Below, piece after piece: positions 27,082-39,100 of a DNA stretch of 64,000 nt; position 1 is the stretch's first letter, and each line of letters starts with the position of its first letter. Source of the stretch: Isoptericola halotolerans (GTDB taxonomy: Bacteria > Actinomycetota > Actinomycetes > Actinomycetales > Cellulomonadaceae); NCBI RefSeq assembly GCF_003003075.1, contig NZ_PVTX01000005.1:62001-126000 (forward strand), given 5' to 3'. The notes under the pieces were generated by a model that saw nothing but the letters and a program-made list of their open reading frames with translations, did no database searches and was not told where the DNA came from. The position numbers were made by a program, and so were the translations under genes.

Positions 27082-27659
27082 GGCCGGTCGGCGGAGGAAC
27101 CCGCGGCGGAGTCGTCCACCGGCTGCGCGTCGACCGCGTGCAGCACCCGGCGCAGGTAGGTCATCGTCAGCTGGCCGGCGGCCTCGTCGTACTGCGCCTC
27201 GTAGCCGTGCTTCGTGTACAGCGCGAGGTTGTGCTTGGAGTCCTTGCCGGTGAACGCCCAGATCTCGGTGACGTGCTCGGGCAGGTAGTTGAGGATCGCG
27301 AACATCAGCGTGGTGCCCAGGCCCTTGCCCTGCTGGTCGGGCGCGACGGCGAGACGGCCCAGCGTCGCCTTCGGGCCCTCGACCTCGACGCGGATCGACC
27401 CCACCAGCCGGTGACCCTCCCACGCGCCGATCGTGACGATGTCGTCGCGTGCCATGTCCTCGCGCAGCTCCGCCAGCGTCTGGGTCAGCGGCGGGATGTG
27501 CGGGTCGTCGTACAGCTGCGCCTCGGAGACGAACGCCGCACGCCGCAGCGTCAGCAGCTCGCCGGCCTGGTCGTCGGTGACCAGGGCGATCCGGGTGGAC
27601 TTGTCGGGCGCCGAGGCGCCGCCCGCGGCGCCGTCCGGGACGGCGGTCGTGTCGCTCAT
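27078..27659 (-). CDS. GNAT-family N-acetyltransferase
   Basis: A 193-residue protein with a GNAT core: TIGAWEGHRLVGSIRVEV, then LGRLAVAPDQQGKGLGTTLM carrying the acetyl-CoA pyrophosphate-binding Q-x-x-G-x-G/A pattern, and a C-terminal NLALYTKHGYEAQ strand. ATG 27659 is used because family similarity starts after it. It overlaps the LacI gene by 4 nt, so the two are translated together. The 38-nt gap to the divergent purU leaves room only for compact promoters. Substrate is unknown; the pairing with a sugar regulator is unexplained. Confidence 0.8.
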   Translation of the reverse strand: MSDTTAVPDGAAGGASAPDKSTRIALVTDDQAGELLTLRRAAFVSEAQLYDDPHIPPLTQTLAELREDMARDDIVTIGAWEGHRLVGSIRVEVEGPKATLGRLAVAPDQQGKGLGTTLMFAILNYLPEHVTEIWAFTGKDSKHNLALYTKHGYEAQYDEAAGQLTMTYLRRVLHAVDAQPVDDSAAGSSADRP

Positions 27660-27684
27660 GGCCCCATCGTGGCAGACCGTGGGC

Positions 27685-27690
27685 GACAAT
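27685..27690 (+). promoter_or_regulatory. -10 box of a probable leaderless purU promoter
   Basis: GACAAT is followed after 7 nt by the GTG at 27698, so transcription would begin on the start codon. There is no SD before either that GTG or the ATG at 27689. Confidence 0.5.
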
Positions 27691-27697
27691 GGCGTGC

Positions 27698-28600
<903 letters not shown>

Positions 28601-28628
28601 GGCCGACCGACGCGGCGCGGCCCCCGGG

Positions 28629-29750
28629 TCAGCCGACGGTGATCTCGTCGTCCGTGTAGTACCCGCTGTCCACCAGGACCTCGTCGATGTCGCCGCGGTT
28701 CACCGTCGACACGCCGAGCAGGTACGTCGGCACGACCTTCACCCCGTTGTCGTACGTCGTGGTGTCGTTGACCTCGGGCTCCTCGCCGTCCAGGTAGGCC
28801 AGCGCCGCCTTGACGGCCTCCTCGGCCAGCGCGCGCGTGTCCTTGAACACCGTGGAGTACTGCATCTTCTCGCGGATGAGCTTGACCGACGCGGCCTCGG
28901 CGTCCTGGCCGGTCACCACGGGCATCCCGTCCGCGATCTTCGGGCCGTGGCCCTCGAGGGCGAGGGCGGTGATGGCACCGCGCGAGACGCCGTCGTACGG
29001 CGAGAGGACGCCGTGCAGCTCGGTGCCGTCCGCGTAGTACTGCGCCAGGAGGCTCGTCATCCGGTCCTGGGCCAGGTCCTTGGACCAGCGCCAGGTCTCG
29101 GCCTCGACGATGTCGACCTGCCCCGACGGCACCGTGACGACGCCGTCGTCGAGGTACGGCTGGAGCGTGTCCATCGCGCCCTGCCAGAAGATGTGCGCGT
29201 TGTTGTCGTCCAGGGAGCCGGCGAACAGCTCGATGTTGTACGGGCCCTCGTCGCCGGTGGGTTCGCCGTCGGCGTCGACAACGCCGAGGCCCTGCAGCAA
29301 CGAGGTGGCCTGGGCGACCCCGACCTCGTAGTTGTCGAAGGTCACGTAGTGGTCCACGCCCTCGCTCTCGAGCAGCAGGCGGTCGTAGGCGATGACCGGG
29401 ATGTCCCGGGCTGCGGCGGCCTCCAGCTGGTCGGTGAGCCCCGCGCCGTCGACGGCCGCGATGATCAGGAGCTCGGCGCCGCCGTCGATCATCGCCTGCA
29501 CCTGGTCGGCCTGCTTGAAGCCGGCGGTGTCGTCCCCCGCGTACCGCAGGTCGACGGCGTAGCCCGCCTCCTCGAGACCGGCCGCGAGGGTCTCGCCGTC
29601 CGAGATCCAGCGCTCGGACGTCTCGGTCGGCATCGCCACACCGATCGTGCCCGCTCCGGTGGCCTCCTCCTCGTCGGCCCCGCAACCCGACAGGACGAGC
29701 GCAGCGGCCGTCCCCACGACGGCAGCACCTGCTGCCAGTCGTCGATTCAT
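28629..29750 (-). CDS. second ChvE-like sugar-binding lipoprotein
   Basis: A 373-residue lipoprotein with GGAGG before ATG 29750, a signal peptide and the lipobox LVLSGC. The mature protein is a CUT2-type sugar-binding protein that is strongly paralogous to the ChvE-like protein 5 kb upstream: both have VAMPTETSERWI, YDRLL/I, ELFAGSLDDNNAH.FW, LHGVLSPYDG and VVTGQDAE. It probably binds a monosaccharide outside the cell. It is the last gene of the ROK-ATPase-binding-protein set, which lacks a permease, so it may deliver sugar to the MmsB channel. Two hairpins precede it, so its expression may be uncoupled from the ATPase. Confidence 0.87.
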   Translation of the reverse strand: MNRRLAAGAAVVGTAAALVLSGCGADEEEATGAGTIGVAMPTETSERWISDGETLAAGLEEAGYAVDLRYAGDDTAGFKQADQVQAMIDGGAELLIIAAVDGAGLTDQLEAAAARDIPVIAYDRLLLESEGVDHYVTFDNYEVGVAQATSLLQGLGVVDADGEPTGDEGPYNIELFAGSLDDNNAHIFWQGAMDTLQPYLDDGVVTVPSGQVDIVEAETWRWSKDLAQDRMTSLLAQYYADGTELHGVLSPYDGVSRGAITALALEGHGPKIADGMPVVTGQDAEAASVKLIREKMQYSTVFKDTRALAEEAVKAALAYLDGEEPEVNDTTTYDNGVKVVPTYLLGVSTVNRGDIDEVLVDSGYYTDDEITVG

Positions 29751-29766
29751 CGCGTTCCTCCGTTTC

Positions 29767-29821
29767 AGTCCGCCGCACCTGGGGCGGACTCCGTGTCTCG
29801 ATCGCACGCCGAGCGGCGTGC
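29767..29821 (-). promoter_or_regulatory. two consecutive hairpins between ATPase and binding-protein genes
   Basis: Stem 1 pairs 29804-29810 with 29815-29821 (loop GAGC). Stem 2 pairs 29767-29774 with 29783-29790. They lie in the 89-nt gap after the single-domain ATPase gene. The first could terminate that transcript; the second would lie in the leader of the binding-protein mRNA. Confidence 0.45.
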
Positions 29822-29839
29822 GCTGATCACATCGATCGG

Positions 29840-30595
29840 TCAGGCGGCCCCGGTGATCGCGGCCAGGATCGACTCGTGGCTGGCCGAGGCCGGGAAGGAC
29901 CCGTTGTTGCGCCCGTGCCGCAACACCTCGATCCGGTCGGAGACGGCCCGGACGTCGTTGAGGTTGTGGCTGATGAGGATGACGCCCAGGCCCAGCTCTC
30001 GCAGCCGTTCGATGTGGGTGAGCACCTCCGCCGTCTGCGCCACCGAGAGGGCCGCCGTCGGCTCGTCGAGCACGACGATGCGCGGCTCTCCGATCAACGT
30101 CCGCGCGATGGCCACCGCCTGCCGCTGGCCCGCGGAGAGGCTCCGCAGCGGTGTGCGCACCGACGGGATCCGCACCGTCAGGTGTTCGAGCAGACGGCGC
30201 GTGTCGACCTCCATCTGCCCGTCACGGAGCATGCCGGCCCGGCCACGGATCTCCTGGCCGAGGAACACGTTGGCCGTGACGTCCAGGTTCTCGCAGACGG
30301 CGAGGTCCTGGAACACGCTGGCCACGCCCAGGGCGTTGGCGGCCGACGGCGAGTGGATCGTCACCGGCTTCCCGGCGATCTCCACCTGGCCGGCGTCCGG
30401 CGTGAGCACGCCCGCCACGATCTTGGCGAGCGTCGACTTGCCGGCGCCGTTGTCCCCGACCAGGGCGACCACCTCGTGCGAGCGGACCTCGAGGTCGACG
30501 CCGACGAGCGCCTCGACGGCACCGAAGTTCTTGCTCACCTCACGCAGCGCGAGCAGGGGCGAGCGCCGGCGCGTGCCGTCGGTGGGCAGCGTCAT
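29840..30595 (-). CDS. single-domain sugar ABC ATPase, FrcA-like
   Basis: A 251-residue protein with one complete NBD: Walker A GDNGAGKST, signature LSAGQRQAVAIART, Walker [12 protein letters not shown] and switch His in LISHNLND. Most CUT2 ATPases in this window have two fused NBDs; single-domain forms such as FrcA of the fructose system exist. ATG 30595 overlaps the stop of the ROK gene by 4 nt (ATGA). No permease gene accompanies it; the nearest is mmsB, 1.3 kb upstream on the same strand. It could homodimerise on MmsB, which is an inference. Confidence 0.85.
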   Translation of the reverse strand: MTLPTDGTRRRSPLLALREVSKNFGAVEALVGVDLEVRSHEVVALVGDNGAGKSTLAKIVAGVLTPDAGQVEIAGKPVTIHSPSAANALGVASVFQDLAVCENLDVTANVFLGQEIRGRAGMLRDGQMEVDTRRLLEHLTVRIPSVRTPLRSLSAGQRQAVAIARTLIGEPRIVVLDEPTAALSVAQTAEVLTHIERLRELGLGVILISHNLNDVRAVSDRIEVLRHGRNNGSFPASASHESILAAITGAA

Positions 30596-31776
30596 CGTCC
30601 CGCTCCCTCGTCGTCGGTGCTGTCGGGTCGCTCGAACAGGTCGGTGCTCGCCAGGGCGAGCGCGATCGCACCCAGGAGCTCGGCACGCAACCCTAGCGCG
30701 GCCGGCACCACGTCGGGACCACCGGACCGGCTCAGCACCGTGCGACGCCGCAGGGCCTCGCGCAGCGGGGCGAGGAACGCCTCGCCGGTCTCGGCGAGCT
30801 CCCCGCCGACGACGACGCGCTGAGGTCCCAGGCCCGTGGCGAGCGCCGCGACGACCCCGCCGACGGTCGCCCCGGCGTCGGCCACGATCTCCCGGCAGCC
30901 CGGGTCGTCGTCCTTGGCCAGGCGCACCACGTCCCGCAGCGTGAGGTGGCCGTAGCTGGCGTACAGCGGTTCCAGGAGCGCCGCGCCGCCGACGACCGTC
31001 TCGAGGCAGCCGCGGCTGCCGCAGGCGCAGATCCGCCCCGCGGGGTCGACCTGCACGTGCCCGATCTCGCCCGCGGTCCCGTCCGCGCCACGATGGACGC
31101 GGCCGTTGACGACGAGGCCGGCGCCCACGCCCTGGGAGGCGTTGACGTAGAGGATGTCGCGCAGCTCACGGCCGGCGCCGAGCGTCGACTCGGCCAGCGC
31201 CCCGAGGTTGGCGTCGTTGTCCACGAAGACGGGGCGGGCCAGGCGCTTCTCCAGCACCTGGGAGATCTGGACGGAGTCCCACCCGCGCAGCACGCCGCGC
31301 AGGCCGATCATGCCCGTCGCGGGGTTGACGGGGGCGGGCAGCCCTACGCCGATGCCGAGCAGCTCGCCGAGGTCGGAGCCGACCCGTTCCACCAGGTCCA
31401 CCACGAGCAGGGCGACCCGGTCGAGGCTGGTGTCCGAGCGGTGGTCGGCCGGCAACGGCAGCACCTGCTCCGCGAGGACCTCGTGCGAGACGTCCGCGAT
31501 CGCCACCCACAGGTGCCGGTAGCCGACGACCACGCCCGCCACGAGCCCGACGCGGTGCGACAGCGTCACCAGCTGTGCCCGGCGCCCGGAACGGACGGTG
31601 CTGCGGACCTCGGCGATCTCGGCGGCGACGAGCTCCTTGACGATCGCCGAGACGGTCGCGGCGGACAGCCCGGTGGCACCGGCCAGCTCGACCTGCGTCA
31701 GGCCGCCGTGCCTCTTGACCGCGTCCACGACGCGGGCTCGGTTGGCCTCGCGCAGCGACGACTGGGATCCCGCCAT
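30592..31776 (-). CDS. ROK-family transcriptional regulator
   Basis: A 394-residue NagC/XylR-type regulator. An N-terminal winged HTH (GGLTQVELAGATGLSAATVS) is followed by an ROK sugar-kinase-like domain with GIGVGLPAPVNPATG, FVDNDANLGALAE and the zinc motif CACGSRGCLE. ATG 31776 has AAGGGA 9 nt upstream. An in-frame GTG at 31794 sits exactly 7 nt after a TACACT -10 box and could be a leaderless alternative start. Translationally coupled to the ATPase gene. It probably controls this module in response to a monosaccharide; the FrcR regulator of fructose transport belongs to the same family. Confidence 0.88.
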   Translation of the reverse strand: MAGSQSSLREANRARVVDAVKRHGGLTQVELAGATGLSAATVSAIVKELVAAEIAEVRSTVRSGRRAQLVTLSHRVGLVAGVVVGYRHLWVAIADVSHEVLAEQVLPLPADHRSDTSLDRVALLVVDLVERVGSDLGELLGIGVGLPAPVNPATGMIGLRGVLRGWDSVQISQVLEKRLARPVFVDNDANLGALAESTLGAGRELRDILYVNASQGVGAGLVVNGRVHRGADGTAGEIGHVQVDPAGRICACGSRGCLETVVGGAALLEPLYASYGHLTLRDVVRLAKDDDPGCREIVADAGATVGGVVAALATGLGPQRVVVGGELAETGEAFLAPLREALRRRTVLSRSGGPDVVPAALGLRAELLGAIALALASTDLFERPDSTDDEGAGR

Positions 31777-31801
31777 CGGGTGCCGTCCCTTCACGCCCCG
31801 G

Positions 31802-31807
31802 AGTGTA
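31802..31807 (-). promoter_or_regulatory. -10 box TACACT of the ROK gene
   Basis: TACACT on the minus strand would start transcription near 31795, giving either a leaderless GTG start (31794) or an 18-nt leader with an SD for ATG 31776. Confidence 0.5.
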
Positions 31808-31810
31808 GGA

Positions 31811-31856
31811 GACGACGGCGGCGGGCGGGCGGTCGAACCGCCCGCCCGCCGTCGTC
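31811..31856 (-). terminator. very GC-rich hairpin after mmsB
   Basis: The right arm 31838-31856 (19 nt) pairs with 31811-31832 with one 3-nt bulge, loop TCGAA. It begins 7 nt past the mmsB stop and lies upstream of the ROK promoter, so it should separate the two transcription units. Confidence 0.7.
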
Positions 31857-31863
31857 GGGTGGA

Positions 31864-33038
31864 TCAGCGCGCGGCCGCGGCGCGGCGCTTGTTCCAGATG
31901 TCGAACGCGACGGCGAGCAGGAGCACGAGGCCCTTGACCACCTGCTGGATCGACTGCGGGACACCCATGAGCTGCATGCCGTTCGACATGACCGCCATGA
32001 TCAGACCACCGATCATGGCGCCGCCGACGCGGCCCACACCACCCGTGGTCGAGGCGCCACCGATGAAGCAGGCGGCGATCGCGTCCAGCTCGAACATGTT
32101 GCCCGCAGCGGGCTGCGCGGCGTTCATGCGGGAGGAGTACACGACGCCCGCGACCGAGGCGAGGACACCCATGTTGACGAAGACCCAGAAGTTGATCCGG
32201 CGGACCTTCACACCGCTCAGCTCGGCCGCGTGCCGGTTGCCGCCGACCGCGTAGATGTGCCGGCCGAACACCGACTTCTGCGTCACCAGCGCGTACACGA
32301 TGATCAGCACGGCCAGGATGACCAGCACCAGCGGCAGGCCGCGATACGTGGACAGCTGGTAGCCGAACCACATGACGACGGCGGCGACGGCGACGATCTT
32401 CACGATGAACGTGGGCATCGACTCGACCGACTGCTGGTAGGCGATCTTGCCCTGGCGCGAGCGCCACTGGGACACCGCGTAGCCCGCCACGGCGATGCCG
32501 AAGATGACGAGCGTGAAGACGTCGAAGCCCATGCCGCCGAGGAGCCCGTTGAAGAACCCGTTGGCGATCTCGTAGTACGTGCCGCCGAACGGCGAGAGCG
32601 AGACGTTGTCCAGCACCAGGTACGTCAGGCCGCGGAAGAGCAGCATGCCGGCGAGCGAGACGATGAAGCCGGGGATGCCGACGTACGCGACCCAGAACCC
32701 TTGCCACATCCCGACGAGCAGCCCGACCACGAGGGCCGCGATCACGCCGACGTACCACGGCATGCCCATCCGGATGACGACCACGGCCGAGACCGCGCCC
32801 GTCAACGCGACCACCGACCCGACGGACAGGTCGATCTGGCCCGCCACGATCACCATCACCATGCCGATCGCGAGGATCAGGATGTAGGAGTACTGCAGGA
32901 TGATGTTGGTCAGGTTGTTGGCGCTGAGGAAGTTCGGGTTCAGCGCGGCGAAAAGGATCACGAGCGCCGCGAACGCGACGAAGATCCCGCTCTCGCGCAG
33001 GTGCCGGGTCATGAGGTCCCGGGCTCCGGCGATGACGT

Positions 33039-33042
<4 letters not shown>
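31864..33042 (-). CDS. mmsB: multiple-monosaccharide ABC transporter permease
   Basis: A 392-residue permease of the GguB/MmsB type: longer than YtfT/YjfF, with about 10-12 membrane helices, the [19 protein letters not shown] segment, and the conserved [19 protein letters not shown] and FFIGG-like [12 protein letters not shown] regions. Its ATG overlaps the mmsA stop as ATGA. It forms the membrane channel of the ChvE-MmsA-MmsB importer, which in other bacteria takes up several aldoses such as glucose, galactose, arabinose and xylose. It is the only permease available to both binding proteins of this region. Confidence 0.9.
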
Positions 33043-34598
<1,556 letters not shown>

Positions 34599-34665
34599 GT
34601 GCGCCCTCGTCCCTCCTTCTGGGGTGTGCCTGCCGCCGGCGACCACGCCGACGGCAGAGCCCTGG

Positions 34666-34710
34666 CCGGGCCCGCCGCCGGCACCCGGTGGGTGCCGGCG
34701 GCGGGCCCGG
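34666..34710 (-). terminator. 21-bp perfect hairpin between chvE and mmsA
   Basis: Arms 34666-34686 and 34690-34710 are perfectly complementary, loop GGT. It lies 15 nt past the chvE stop. As at 17907-17936, it separates a binding-protein gene from its ATPase gene, consistent with partial termination or 3'-end protection that raises binding-protein levels. Confidence 0.7.
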
Positions 34711-34724
34711 TGGTCAGGATCGGA

Positions 34725-35885
34725 TCACTCGGCCTGACCGGCGTCGATCTCTTCCTGGGTCCAGTAACCGCTGTCGACCAGCAGCTCCGTGATGTTGTCC
34801 GCGTAGACGGTGTCGACCTCGAGCAGGTACGACGGCACGACCTTCACGCCGTTGTCGTAGGTCTCGGTGTCGTTCGCCTCGGGCTCCTCGCCCGCGAGGT
34901 AGGCCTCGGTGGCGACGACGGCCTGGTCGGCGAGCTTGCGCGTGTCCTTGAAGATCGTGGACTGCTGCACGTCGTCCTGGATCAGCTTGACCGAGGCGAT
35001 CTCGGCGTCCTGACCGGTGACGACCGGCAGGCCCTCCTCCATCGTCGGGCCCATGCCGACGCCCTGGAGCGCCGTGATGATGCCGCGGGAGAGGCCGTCG
35101 TACGGCGAGAGCACGCCGTGCAGCTCGGTGCCGTCGTTGTACGTGGAGGTGAGCAGGTCCTCCATGCGCTTCTGGGCGGTCTCCTGCTGCCAGCGCAGGG
35201 TGGCGGCCTGGTCGATGTCCGTCTGGCCCGAGGGGACCACGAGCGAACCGTCGTCCATGAACGGCTTGAGGGTGTCCATCGCGCCGTCCCAGAAGAAGTG
35301 CGCGTTGTTGTCGTCCAGCGAGCCGGCGAAGAGCTCGACGTTGAACGGGCCCTCCTCACCGGTGGGCTCGCCGGCCTCGTCCGTCAGGCCGAGCCCGGAC
35401 AGCAGGGCGGTCGCCTGGGCGACGCCGACCTTGTAGTTGTCGAACGAGACGTAGAAGTCCACGTTCTCGCTGTCACGGATCAGGCGGTCGTAGGAGATGA
35501 CCGGGATGTCCGCGGCGGCAGCGGCCTCGAGCTGGCTCGTGAGGGCCGTGCCGTCGATCGCGGCGATGATGAGCGCGTCGGCGCCACCGGTGATCATCGC
35601 GTCGATCTGCTGGGTCTGGGTGGGGATGTCGTCGCCCGCGAACTGCAGGTCGACGGAGTAGCCGGCCTCCTCGAGGCCGGACTTGACGGCGTCGCCGTCG
35701 GCGATCCACCGCTCCGAGGTCTCGGTGGGCATCGCCACACCCACGGAGAGGTCGCCGTCGGCCGCAGCCTCGGTGTTGTCCTCGCTGCCGCTGTCGCTGC
35801 CCGCGCCTTCGCCCGCGCACGCAGTCAGGGTGAGCGCCAGCGCCGCACCCGCGGCGACCACGCCCATCTTCTTGCCGAGTCGCAT
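34725..35885 (-). CDS. chvE: multiple-monosaccharide-binding lipoprotein
   Basis: A 386-residue lipoprotein. ATG 35885 has AAGGAG 8 nt upstream; the signal peptide ends in the lipobox LTLTAC, followed by a Gly/Ser/Glu/Asp-rich linker. The mature part has ChvE family landmarks: VGVAMPTETSERWIADG, YDRLIRDSENVDFYVSFDN, FAGSLDDNNAHFFW, LHGVLSPYDGLSRGI and VVTGQDAEIASVKLI. ChvE-type proteins bind several pyranose sugars. First gene of the chvE-mmsA-mmsB unit. A promoter with a palindrome in its spacer lies about 100 nt upstream. Confidence 0.92.
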   Translation of the reverse strand: MRLGKKMGVVAAGAALALTLTACAGEGAGSDSGSEDNTEAAADGDLSVGVAMPTETSERWIADGDAVKSGLEEAGYSVDLQFAGDDIPTQTQQIDAMITGGADALIIAAIDGTALTSQLEAAAAADIPVISYDRLIRDSENVDFYVSFDNYKVGVAQATALLSGLGLTDEAGEPTGEEGPFNVELFAGSLDDNNAHFFWDGAMDTLKPFMDDGSLVVPSGQTDIDQAATLRWQQETAQKRMEDLLTSTYNDGTELHGVLSPYDGLSRGIITALQGVGMGPTMEEGLPVVTGQDAEIASVKLIQDDVQQSTIFKDTRKLADQAVVATEAYLAGEEPEANDTETYDNGVKVVPSYLLEVDTVYADNITELLVDSGYWTQEEIDAGQAE

Positions 35886-35984
35886 CCTCGCGCTCCTTCT
35901 CGTCGTCGAGGGTCCTCCGGCGGCGACCTTCACCACCAGTGCCCGTTGGGCCGGACCGAAGCCTCCGGAAGGAGGCCGGGGACA

Positions 35985-36013
35985 ACTTTCCTGTCTTCGA
36001 GTCTCGAAGTCAA
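35985..36013 (-). promoter_or_regulatory. candidate chvE promoter with an operator-like palindrome in the spacer
   Basis: On the minus strand TTGACT (36013-36008), a 17-nt spacer and GAAAGT (35990-35985) form a plausible promoter. The spacer contains CTTCGAG-n-CTCGAAG (35995-36009), a 7+7 palindrome that would block RNA polymerase if bound. A further small stem-loop (35961-35976) lies in the leader. Confidence 0.5.
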
Positions 36014-36073
36014 CGCGCGGGCATCACGATCTGGTCACGACCTACGACGCGACACTTCGGGCATTCACCGGCA

Positions 36074-36120
36074 AAAGCCCGCACCTTGACTTCGTTGCGC
36101 GAAGTCAAGGTGCGGGCTTT
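36074..36120 (-). terminator. intrinsic terminator of the amylopullulanase gene
   Basis: Perfect 21-bp stem (36074-36094 / 36100-36120), 5-nt loop, starting 20 nt past the stop codon. On the minus strand it ends in TTTT, one of the few hairpins here with a U-run. Confidence 0.8.
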
Positions 36121-36139
36121 CCGAGCGAGCTCGTGCTGT

Positions 36140-39100
36140 TCAGCCCTGCGGGTCCTCCAGCACCGCCACCGTCCGGGCCGGCACCGTGACCTGCCCGGTC
36201 GCCGCGTCCCAGGTGGCCTCCCGCACGACGGCGTCTGCCCCGTCACGCTGGACCGGCGACAGCGCGAAGTCGCGACCGGCGAGCTCGTCCAGCGTCACCG
36301 TCACAGGTTCCGGCGAGGCGTTGAACACGGTGAGCAGCCCGTCCAGCGCCGGGTCGACGTCGGTGCTGCCGGCCGTGTCGTCGACCGACATCGCGATCAC
36401 GCCCGGCAGGGCGTCCGGACCGGACGCGGGGAACGACACCTTCTGCTCGATGAGCTCTGCCGACCCGAGCCGGAACAGGTCCGTGGACCCACGCAGCGCC
36501 AGCAGCTCGCGCGCCTGCGCGGACGCCTCCTCGATGTCCGCCGGTGCCGGCTTCAGCGCCGGGTCGGCCAGCAGCGGCGCCATGAGGGGCCACTTCTCGG
36601 CGTTGTCCGCGGCCATCGGCAGCCCGCGGGCGAACCCGTTGTCCTGGCCCGACCAGTCGATGGCGTTGAACCAGTCGCCCGAGTCGTAGGAGTTCCGGTC
36701 GAGGGACTTCGACCGCAGCAGGTCCGTGCCCGCGTGCCAGAACGAGGGCGTCTGGGCCAGCGCCGTGGTGGCCAGGGACACGGTGTTCATGCGCACCCGG
36801 TCGGCCATCGACGTCTCGGTCGGCAGCTTGAGCGCCAGCAGGTCGAAGAGCGTCTCGTTGTCGTGCGCGTCGACGTAGGTGACCACCTCCTCCGGGGAGT
36901 CGGCGTACCCCGCCGGCGACCCGCGGTAGTCGAGGTCCTCGCCCCGGGTGGGCTCGCCGTCGGAGGCCACGAACGAGAAGTCCCGGAGGTTGCCGGCCAG
37001 CCCGAGGCGCACCAGGTCGGTCTGGTGGCCGAGGTCGGCCGCCTCGTCGTCCCCGCCGTCGTTCACCGTGCCGGGCTCACCCGTGCGCGCCTCCCGCCCG
37101 TTCGGGTCGGTGAACAGCCCGGTGCCGAAGCCCTGCGTGAACGTCGAGGACCCGTCGACCGGCGAGCCGCCGTGCACGGCGTCGCGCAGCCGGTCGCTGA
37201 ACGTGCCGATCCCGGTGCCACCCAGGTTGCCCTGCGTGGCCTGCTCGAACAGGGCACCGTCGGCGACCTCCCCGAAGTTCCAGCCCTCGCCGTAGAGGTA
37301 GACCGCGGAGCCGTCCACGCCGTCCTCCGCCGGGGTCAGCTCGTCCAGCGCCTCGCGCACCGCGAGCATGTTCTCCCGGCTGTGGTGGCCCATGAGGTCG
37401 AACCGGAACCCGTCGACCTTGTAGTCGCGGGCCCACGTCACCACGGAGTCCACCATCAGCTGCTCGGCCATCGCGTGCTCCGTGGCGACGTTCTGGCAGC
37501 ACGTGCTGGTCTCCACGGCCCCCGTGGTGGGGTCCTGCCGGTGGTAGTAGCCCGGCACGACCTGGTCGAGCACGCTCTTCGCGTCCTGCCCGCTGGCCGC
37601 CGTGTGGTTGAACACCTGGTCGAGCACCACCTGGAGGCCGGAGTCGTGGAGCGAGCCCACCATGGTGCGGAACTCCGCCACCCGGGCCCCGCCGTCGGCC
37701 CGGACCGCGTACGACCCCTCCGGCGTCGTGAAGTGGTACGGGTCGTAGCCCCAGTTGAAGGCGTCGGTGGCCTGCACCTCGGCCACCGCGGCCTGCTGCT
37801 CCTCGGAGTCCGGCGCGTAGCCGCTCAAGTCGCCGGTGGTCTCCTGGTCGGCCGGGTCCTCGGGGATCGTGGCGATGTCGAACGTCGGCAGCAGGTGCAC
37901 CGTCGTCATGCCGGCCGCGGCCAGCTCGCGCAGGTGCGTCATGCCGTCCGAGCCGTCCTCGGCGAAGGCCAGGTACGTGCCGCGCCGCTCGGCGGGCACG
38001 GTCGTGTCCGCGATCGAGAAGTCCCGCACGTGCAGCTCGTAGATCGTCTGGTCGACGGGGCGTTCCACGACCGGCTGCGGCGTGGTCCGCCACACCTTCG
38101 GCTGCCAGCGCTTGTCGTCCAACGAGACCACCACCGAGTGGGTCGAGTCCCGCGTCAGGGCGACGGAGTACGGGTCCGTGACGACGTTCGTCTCCACCTG
38201 ACCGGTGCCGGGGACGTACACCTCGACGGCGAACCGGTATCGGGCGCCGACCCAGGGGTACTTCTTGTCCTCCCGCTTGCCGTCGAGGGTCCAGGCCCCG
38301 TCGCTCTGGCGTGCGGTGTCGAACCGGTCGGGGTCGGCGTCCAGGTCCCGGCCCTCCGGCCAGACGAGCAGGTCGACGTCCTGGGCCGTGGGTGCCCAGA
38401 GCGCGAAGGACGCCCACTTGCGGTTCGGGTGCACGACGGTGCCCCATGTACGGTTCGCTGCGGCTTCGGCGTACAGGTCGTCCAGCACGCCGGGGAGCTG
38501 CACGCCGGTGGCGGCCGTGAGCGTGTCACCGTCGGAACGGGTCAGCAGCAGCTGGCCCGTCATCAGCGCCTCGACGGTCTCGCGGTCCAGCGGTTCGCCG
38601 TCCGACGTCGGCACGAGCGTCGCGTGGCCCGCCAGCGCCGGGAAGTCGGCGGCGACGTCGTCGGGCACGTCACCGCCCGCCTCCAGGGCGTACGAGGCCG
38701 CGCCGTCCGGCAGGTCGCCGCCGTCCGGGCCGGTCACCGCGCCGTCGGTCACCTCGAGGCCACCGGACGGGGCCGTCCACAGCGTCCACCCGTCGCCCGT
38801 GCCCAGGTCGGCGGGCGCGAGCAGCAGGCCACCGCGCACCCAGTGCGCCGCCTGCTGCCCCGTGCCGGCGAGCGGTGGGTTCGCCACCTCGATCGTCAGC
38901 TCGTGCGTGGCGAGGTCGTAGGAGAACTCGACCGTCTCACCGTCGCCGACGCTGAAGGAGTAGTTGGCGCCGTCCGGCGCTCCGCCGACGCCGTAGTTCT
39001 CGGCCCAGCTCAGGCCGTGCGCGACCTTCGTCTCGTAGGCGCCGCCGTCGAGCGCGTCGGTCGACCAGGTGTACGTGCCGTCGCCGTCGGGGTCCTTGAG

